Shown here: positions 59,599 to 64,000 of the stretch, in pieces
How positions within the stretch are numbered: the first letter of the stretch is position 1
Layout: each line of letters begins with the position of its first letter
From: Pseudomonas sp. B21_DOA
Lineage (GTDB): Bacteria > Pseudomonadota > Gammaproteobacteria > Pseudomonadales > Pseudomonadaceae
Reading direction: 5' to 3'
Assembly: GCA_030544685.1 (NCBI GenBank)
Contig: CP086683.1
Span: 1,302,001-1,366,000 of the forward strand
DNA: 64,000 nucleotides
Notes under the pieces: generated by a model
The model's database searches: none
Seen by the model: only the letters and a program-made list of their open reading frames with translations
Told to the model about the DNA's origin: nothing
Translations under genes and position numbers: made by a program

Positions 59599-61071
59599 AT
59601 GGCGGTTAACAACGAACGTGCAGGCACTAACCCGTTGATCGAAAGGCGTTCGATCGACTACATCCCGGAAGCGGAAAGACACGGTCGTCTGTTCAGCCAG
59701 TTCACCCTGTGGATGGGCGCCAACCTGCAGATCACTGCGATCGTCACCGGGGCCCTGGCCGTGGTGCTTGGCGGTGATGTGTTCTGGTCGTTGATCGGTC
59801 TGCTGATCGGCCAACTGCTCGGCGGTGGCGTGATGGCGCTGCATGCCGCGCAAGGGCCGAAACTGGGCTTGCCGCAGATGATCTCCAGCCGTGTGCAATT
59901 CGGCGTTTATGGCGCGGCGATTCCGATCGTGCTGGTGTGCCTGATGTACCTGGGTTTCACTGCCACCGGGACGGTGCTGTCCGGGCAGGCGCTGGGTCAG
60001 TTGTTCGGTGTCAGCGACAGTGTTGGCATCCTGATTTTCGCCAGTGTCATCGTGCTGGTCACAGTGCTCGGCTATCGGGTGATCCACTGGATCGGCCGCG
60101 TCGCCAGCGTGATTGGCGTGATCGCTTTCGTGTTCCTGTTCTGGCGGCTGATGAGCCAGACCGACGTTGGTGCACTTCTGCAGATTCGTCATTTCAGCTG
60201 GAGCAGCTTTCTGCTGGCGGTGTCGTTGGCGGCGTCGTGGCAGATCGCTTTCGGCCCGTATGTGGCGGACTATTCACGCTACCTGCCGAGCGCCACTTCG
60301 TCGGTGAAAACCTTCTTCGCCGCTGGTGCAGGTTCGGTGATTGGCGCGCAGGTGGCGATGATCCTCGGCGTGTTTGCCGCCGCTTCGGCCAACGGTCAAT
60401 TTGCCGGTCATGAAGTCGCCTACATCGTCGGCCTCGGCGGTACCGGCGCCACCGCCGCGCTGCTGTATTTCAGCATCGCGTTCGGCAAAGTGACCATTTC
60501 GACGCTGAACTCCTACGGCAGCTTCATGTGCATCGCCACCATCATCAGTGGCTTCAAAGGGCACCTGACGGTTTCCCGTATGCAGCGGCTGGTGTTCGTG
60601 CTGTTCATCGTCGGCGCGGCAACCTTGATCGCCTTGCTCGGGCAGCACTCGTTCCTCGGTGCGTTCAAGTCGTTCATCCTGTTTCTGCTCGCCTTCTTCA
60701 CACCGTGGAGCGCGATCAATCTGGTCGACTACTACTGCATCACCCGCGAGCGCTACGACGTGCCGGCGCTGGCTGATCCGAACGGCCGCTACGGCCGGTG
60801 GAACCTGCTCGGTATCAGCGTCTACGTGTTCGGCGTGCTGGTGCAGTTGCCGTTCATCTCGACCAAGTTCTATACCGGCCCGCTGGTGGCGGCCCTCGGT
60901 GATGTGGATATTTCCTGGATCATCGGCCTGGTGCTGCCGGCCGCCGTCTATTACTTCTGCGCAAAGAAATGGCACAGCGCAGTGCCCGATCGCCTGATTC
61001 TGCCGGTCGAGCAGAACAGCACCCCACAAGCAAAAAACAGCGGGACCGGTCGCGCTGCGGCGCAGGCCTGA
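59599..61071 (+). CDS. NCS1-family permease, probable urocanate transporter HutTu
   Basis: A 490-residue, 12-segment purine/cytosine permease family protein: SIDYIPEAERHGRLFSQFTL, the conserved WMGANLQITAIVTGAL, HAAQGPKLGLPQMISSRVQF and FGPYVADYSRYLPS. Its position between hutU and hutXWV matches the urocanate transporter gene hutTu of P. fluorescens (also PA5099 in PAO1); the urocanate substrate is taken from that synteny. The ATG at 59599 has AGAGG at good spacing. Confidence 0.85.
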   Translation: MAVNNERAGTNPLIERRSIDYIPEAERHGRLFSQFTLWMGANLQITAIVTGALAVVLGGDVFWSLIGLLIGQLLGGGVMALHAAQGPKLGLPQMISSRVQFGVYGAAIPIVLVCLMYLGFTATGTVLSGQALGQLFGVSDSVGILIFASVIVLVTVLGYRVIHWIGRVASVIGVIAFVFLFWRLMSQTDVGALLQIRHFSWSSFLLAVSLAASWQIAFGPYVADYSRYLPSATSSVKTFFAAGAGSVIGAQVAMILGVFAAASANGQFAGHEVAYIVGLGGTGATAALLYFSIAFGKVTISTLNSYGSFMCIATIISGFKGHLTVSRMQRLVFVLFIVGAATLIALLGQHSFLGAFKSFILFLLAFFTPWSAINLVDYYCITRERYDVPALADPNGRYGRWNLLGISVYVFGVLVQLPFISTKFYTGPLVAALGDVDISWIIGLVLPAAVYYFCAKKWHSAVPDRLILPVEQNSTPQAKNSGTGRAAAQA

Positions 61072-61142
61072 TCTGGACGTGGACCAGGCTGGATGCCTCT
61101 TGAACTGCCGTAAGCCCATTCATGATTAGGAGCGTCACGACA

Positions 61143-62111
61143 ATGAAATCGAGCAAGACCCTGCTGACCACATTGCTGTCCATGGGCCTGTTGGCCAGTG
61201 CCGGTGCGACCCAAGCCGCCGGCTGGTGCGAATCGGGCAAACCAGTGAAATTCGCCGGCCTGAACTGGGAAAGCGGCATGCTCCTGACCGACGTGCTGCA
61301 AGTGGTGCTGGAGAAAGGTTACGGCTGCAAGACCGACAGCCTGCCGGGCAATTCCATCACCATGGAAAACGCCCTGAGCAGCAACGATATTCAAGTGTTC
61401 GCCGAAGAGTGGGTCGGCCGCAGCGAGGTCTGGAACAAGGCCGAGAAGGCCGGCAAGGTCGTCGGTGTCGGCGCGCCGGTGGTGGGCGCGGTCGAAGGCT
61501 GGTACGTGCCGCGTTACGTGATCGAAGGCGACGCCAAGCGCAAGCTTGAGGCGAAAGCACCGGACCTGAAGAACATCGCTGACCTGGGCAAATACTCCGC
61601 TGTGTTCAAGGACGCCGAAGAGCCGTCCAAGGGCCGCTTCTACAACTGCCCGGCCGGCTGGACCTGCGAGCTCGACAACAGCGAAATGCTCAAGCGCTAC
61701 GGCCTCGAAAACAGCTACACCAACTTCCGCCCGGGCACCGGCCCTGCGCTGGATGCGGCGGTGTTGTCGAGTTACAAGCGTGGCGAACCGATCCTCTTCT
61801 ACTACTGGTCGCCGACCCCGCTGATGGGGCAGATCGATGCGGTCAGGCTTGAAGACCAGGCGCAGAGCAACAAGACCATCAGCATCAAGGTCGGCCTGTC
61901 AAAAACCTTCCACGACGAAGCCCCGGAACTGGTCGCCGTGCTGGAAAAGGTCAACCTGCCGATCGACCTGCTCAATCAGAACCTCGGGCGCATGGCCAAG
62001 GAGCGGATCGAGTCGGCAAAACTGGCGAAAATCTTCCTCAAGGAACATCCTGAAGTCTGGCACGCATGGGTGAGCGACGACGCAGCCAAGAAAATCGACG
62101 CGGCCTTGTAG
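61143..62111 (+). CDS. hutX: Histidine ABC transporter binding protein HutX
   Basis: A 322-residue OpuAC/ProX-type binding protein. Signal peptide MKSSKTLLTTLLSMGLLASA (cleavage near TQA-AGWCESGK). Ligand-site segments: FAGLNWESGMLLTDVLQVVL, AEEWVGRSEVWNKA, PAGWTCELDNSEML, and YYWSPTPLMG. Quaternary-amine-transporter fold adapted to histidine in this family. I choose the ATG at 61143, with AGGAG ten bases upstream, over the ATG at 61122, which would disrupt the signal peptide. Confidence 0.9.
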   Translation: MKSSKTLLTTLLSMGLLASAGATQAAGWCESGKPVKFAGLNWESGMLLTDVLQVVLEKGYGCKTDSLPGNSITMENALSSNDIQVFAEEWVGRSEVWNKAEKAGKVVGVGAPVVGAVEGWYVPRYVIEGDAKRKLEAKAPDLKNIADLGKYSAVFKDAEEPSKGRFYNCPAGWTCELDNSEMLKRYGLENSYTNFRPGTGPALDAAVLSSYKRGEPILFYYWSPTPLMGQIDAVRLEDQAQSNKTISIKVGLSKTFHDEAPELVAVLEKVNLPIDLLNQNLGRMAKERIESAKLAKIFLKEHPEVWHAWVSDDAAKKIDAAL

Positions 62112-62122
62112 GTCAGGTTTGC

Positions 62123-62145
62123 CCGGCTGCCAGCACGGCAGCCGG
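62123..62145 (+). other. Intercistronic GC hairpin between hutX and hutW
   Basis: CCGGCTGCC (62123-62131) and GGCAGCCGG (62137-62145) form a perfect nine-base stem with a five-base loop and no T-run. The layout is the same as in the amino-acid ABC operon at 2324-2349. Confidence 0.6.
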
Positions 62146-62180
62146 ACGCTTGATCGCAACCCCTTGATTGAGAGTCCCTT

Positions 62181-63032
62181 ATGTTTCCCGAAAGCTTTAC
62201 CTTTTCCATCGCCGACTGGGTCAACGGTTGGGTCGATTCGCTGGTGACCAACTACGGCGACGTGTTCCGGCATATCTCCGACACGCTGCTGTGGGCCATC
62301 GTCAGTCTCGAAGGTTTGCTGCGTGCGGCGCCGTGGTGGTTGATGCTGGCAATCGTCGGTGTCATCGCCTGGCACGCCACGCGCAAAGTCGTCACCACCG
62401 CCGTGATTGTCGGCTTGCTGTTTCTGGTGGGTGCGGTTGGCCTCTGGGACAAGCTCATGCAGACCCTGGCGCTGATGATGGTCGCGACGATCATTTCGGT
62501 GCTGATCGGCATCCCGCTGGGGATCCTCTCGGCGCGCAGCAACCGCCTGCGTTCGGTGCTGATGCCGCTGCTCGATATCATGCAGACGATGCCGAGTTTC
62601 GTTTATCTGATTCCGGTGCTGATGCTCTTTGGCCTGGGCAAGGTGCCGGCGATTTTCGCCACGGTGATCTACGCCGCGCCGCCGCTGATTCGCCTGACCG
62701 ACCTCGGTATTCGTCAGGTTGACGGCGAAGTGATGGAGGCGATCAACGCCTTCGGCGCCAACCGCTGGCAGCAACTGTTCGGCGTGCAACTGCCGCTGGC
62801 GCTGCCGAGCATCATGGCCGGGATCAACCAGACCACGATGATGGCCCTTTCGATGGTGGTGATCGCTTCGATGATCGGCGCCCGTGGCCTCGGTGAAGAC
62901 GTGCTGGTGGGCATTCAGACCCTCAACGTCGGCCGTGGTCTCGAAGCCGGGCTGGCGATCGTGATTCTCGCGGTGGTCATCGACCGCATCACTCAAGCGT
63001 ACGGCCGGCCACGTCACGAGGTGAGCAAATGA
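62181..63032 (+). CDS. hutW: Histidine ABC transporter permease HutW
   Basis: A 283-residue permease with a long N-terminal part ([20 protein letters not shown]) and about seven membrane segments. EAA loop: [20 protein letters not shown]. ProW-like. Overlaps hutV by four bases (ATGA). Confidence 0.93.
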   Translation: MFPESFTFSIADWVNGWVDSLVTNYGDVFRHISDTLLWAIVSLEGLLRAAPWWLMLAIVGVIAWHATRKVVTTAVIVGLLFLVGAVGLWDKLMQTLALMMVATIISVLIGIPLGILSARSNRLRSVLMPLLDIMQTMPSFVYLIPVLMLFGLGKVPAIFATVIYAAPPLIRLTDLGIRQVDGEVMEAINAFGANRWQQLFGVQLPLALPSIMAGINQTTMMALSMVVIASMIGARGLGEDVLVGIQTLNVGRGLEAGLAIVILAVVIDRITQAYGRPRHEVSK

Positions 63033-63858
63033 GCAACGCAAGCGTGAGCAAGATCGAAGTGCGCAACGTCTTCAAGATTTTCGGCAACCGCGCCAAGGAT
63101 GCGCTGGCCATGGTCGGCCAGGGCAAGAGCAAGGATCAAGTGCTCAACGAAACCGGTTGCGTGGTCGGCGTGAATGACTTGTCGCTGAGCATCGGCACTG
63201 GCGAAATCTTCGTGATCATGGGCCTGTCCGGTTCCGGCAAATCCACCCTGGTGCGCCACTTCAATCGCCTGATCGACCCCACCAGCGGGGCGATTCTGGT
63301 CGATGGCGAGGACATCCTGCAGTACGACATGGACGCCCTGCGCGAATTTCGCCGGCACAAGATCAGCATGGTGTTCCAGAGCTTCGGCCTGCTGCCGCAC
63401 AAGAGCGTGCTCGATAACGTCGCCTACGGTCTGAAAGTGCGCGGCGAGAGCAAGCAGATCTGCGCCGAACGCGCGCTGCACTGGATCAACACCGTCGGTC
63501 TCAAAGGCTATGAAAACAAATACCCGCACCAGCTCTCCGGCGGCATGCGTCAGCGCGTCGGCCTCGCCCGCGCCTTGGCGGCGGACACCGACATCATTCT
63601 GATGGACGAAGCGTTCAGTGCGCTGGACCCGCTGATCCGCGCCGAGATGCAGGACCAGTTGCTCGAACTGCAGAAGACCCTGCACAAGACCATCGTCTTC
63701 ATCACCCACGACCTCGACGAAGCCGTGCGCATCGGCAATCGCATCGCGATTCTCAAGGATGGCCGGTTGATCCAGGTGGGCACGCCAGAGAGATCCTGCA
63801 TTCACCGGCCGATGAGTATGTCGACCGGTTCGTGCAGCGGCGGGCGGCGGTGGTCTGA
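63029..63858 (+). CDS. hutV: Histidine ABC transporter ATP-binding protein HutV, one frameshift near the end
   Basis: An ATPase of about 276 residues when corrected. Walker [15 protein letters not shown], signature [15 protein letters not shown], Walker [14 protein letters not shown], switch [13 protein letters not shown]. ProV-like but without CBS domains. After LIQVGTP the frame shifts at 63786-63788. Adding one base gives [20 protein letters not shown] and a stop at 63856-63858, the usual C-terminus; without it the tail is unlike the family and ends at 63880. Probably a sequence error, since the rest is intact. Confidence 0.9.
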
Positions 63859-63872
63859 CACTGAGTGGCCGT

Positions 63873-64000
63873 TGTGGTGAGGGATTTATCCCCGTTCGGC
63901 TGCGAAGCAGTCGTAAAACCGGCCACTGCGGTCTGTCTGACGGATTTGCGGGCATGGTTTGGGGCGGCTTCGCCACCCAACGGGGATAAATCCCCTCACC
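63873..64000. repeat. Paired repeat, GGGGATTTATCCCC subclass, cut by the window edge
   Basis: TGTGGTGAGGGATTTATCCC and GGGGATAAATCCCCTCACC are inverted; the right arm reaches the last base of the window. The spacer is about 80 bases and includes GCGAAGC-type internal pairing as in the copy at 57291. Confidence 0.85.

Overview
The window is chromosomal DNA from a Pseudomonas, most likely of the P. fluorescens group. Evidence is the GC-rich coding style, the many paired REP elements of P. fluorescens type, and a gene order that follows, from memory, the P. aeruginosa PAO1 block around PA5094-PA5155 (hut cluster, fbp, typA, thiI, glnA, ntrBC, trmL, secB, grx, gpmI, ctpA, hisFAHB, mutY, then an amino-acid ABC operon). 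No prophage, insertion sequence, rRNA or CRISPR array was seen. There is one tRNA gene (Phe, GAA).

Layout. 1-3.9 kb: a polar amino-acid ABC transporter operon (ATPase, binding protein, two permeases) with a trailing methyltransferase, all on the minus strand. 4.3-5.8 kb: a GABA-permease-type gene behind a good sigma-54 promoter. 5.9-9.4 kb: a small accessory stretch with two tandem paralogues of unknown function, an alpha/beta hydrolase, a DUF1016/PDDEXK nuclease and a small membrane protein. 9.5-13.2 kb: tRNA-Phe, yggX, mutY, asmA. 13.8-15.4 kb: an OFA-type MFS transporter. 15.6-19.7 kb: hisB-hisH-DUF2164-hisA-hisF and an orphan binding protein. 19.7-24.6 kb: a Vps62-repeat protein, a divergent polysaccharide deacetylase, ctpA and an EnvC-like M23 factor. 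24.8-28.7 kb: gpmI, rhodanese, grxC, secB, trmL. 28.8-31.1 kb: a broken leucine-rich-repeat protein with a partial NEL-like region, followed by tandem repeats. 31.4-37 kb: ntrC, ntrB, two DUF4124 proteins, glnA. 37.3-44.1 kb: thiI, typA, a YkgJ-type Cys-cluster protein, glgP. 44.3-54.4 kb: a giant DUF2339 membrane protein with its DUF3999 partner, fbp, DUF924, a PctA-type chemoreceptor, two lipoproteins. 54.5-64 kb: the hut region (hutF, hutC, hutD, hutU, NCS1 permease, hutXWV).

How the genes fit together. The theme is nitrogen and histidine metabolism. NtrBC and glutamine synthetase sit beside histidine synthesis, histidine degradation and several amino-acid transporters. Three sigma-54 (-24/-12) promoters are visible, upstream of gabP, glnA and hutU. 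The HutC-type palindrome TGTATRTACA occurs both in the hutF-hutC gap and over the predicted hutU start point.

Data quality. About twelve single-base indels, mostly in short mononucleotide runs, break eight genes, including housekeeping gpmI and the otherwise intact hutV. The parsimonious reading is residual sequencing or assembly error. I therefore annotate the affected genes across their breaks and mark each break.
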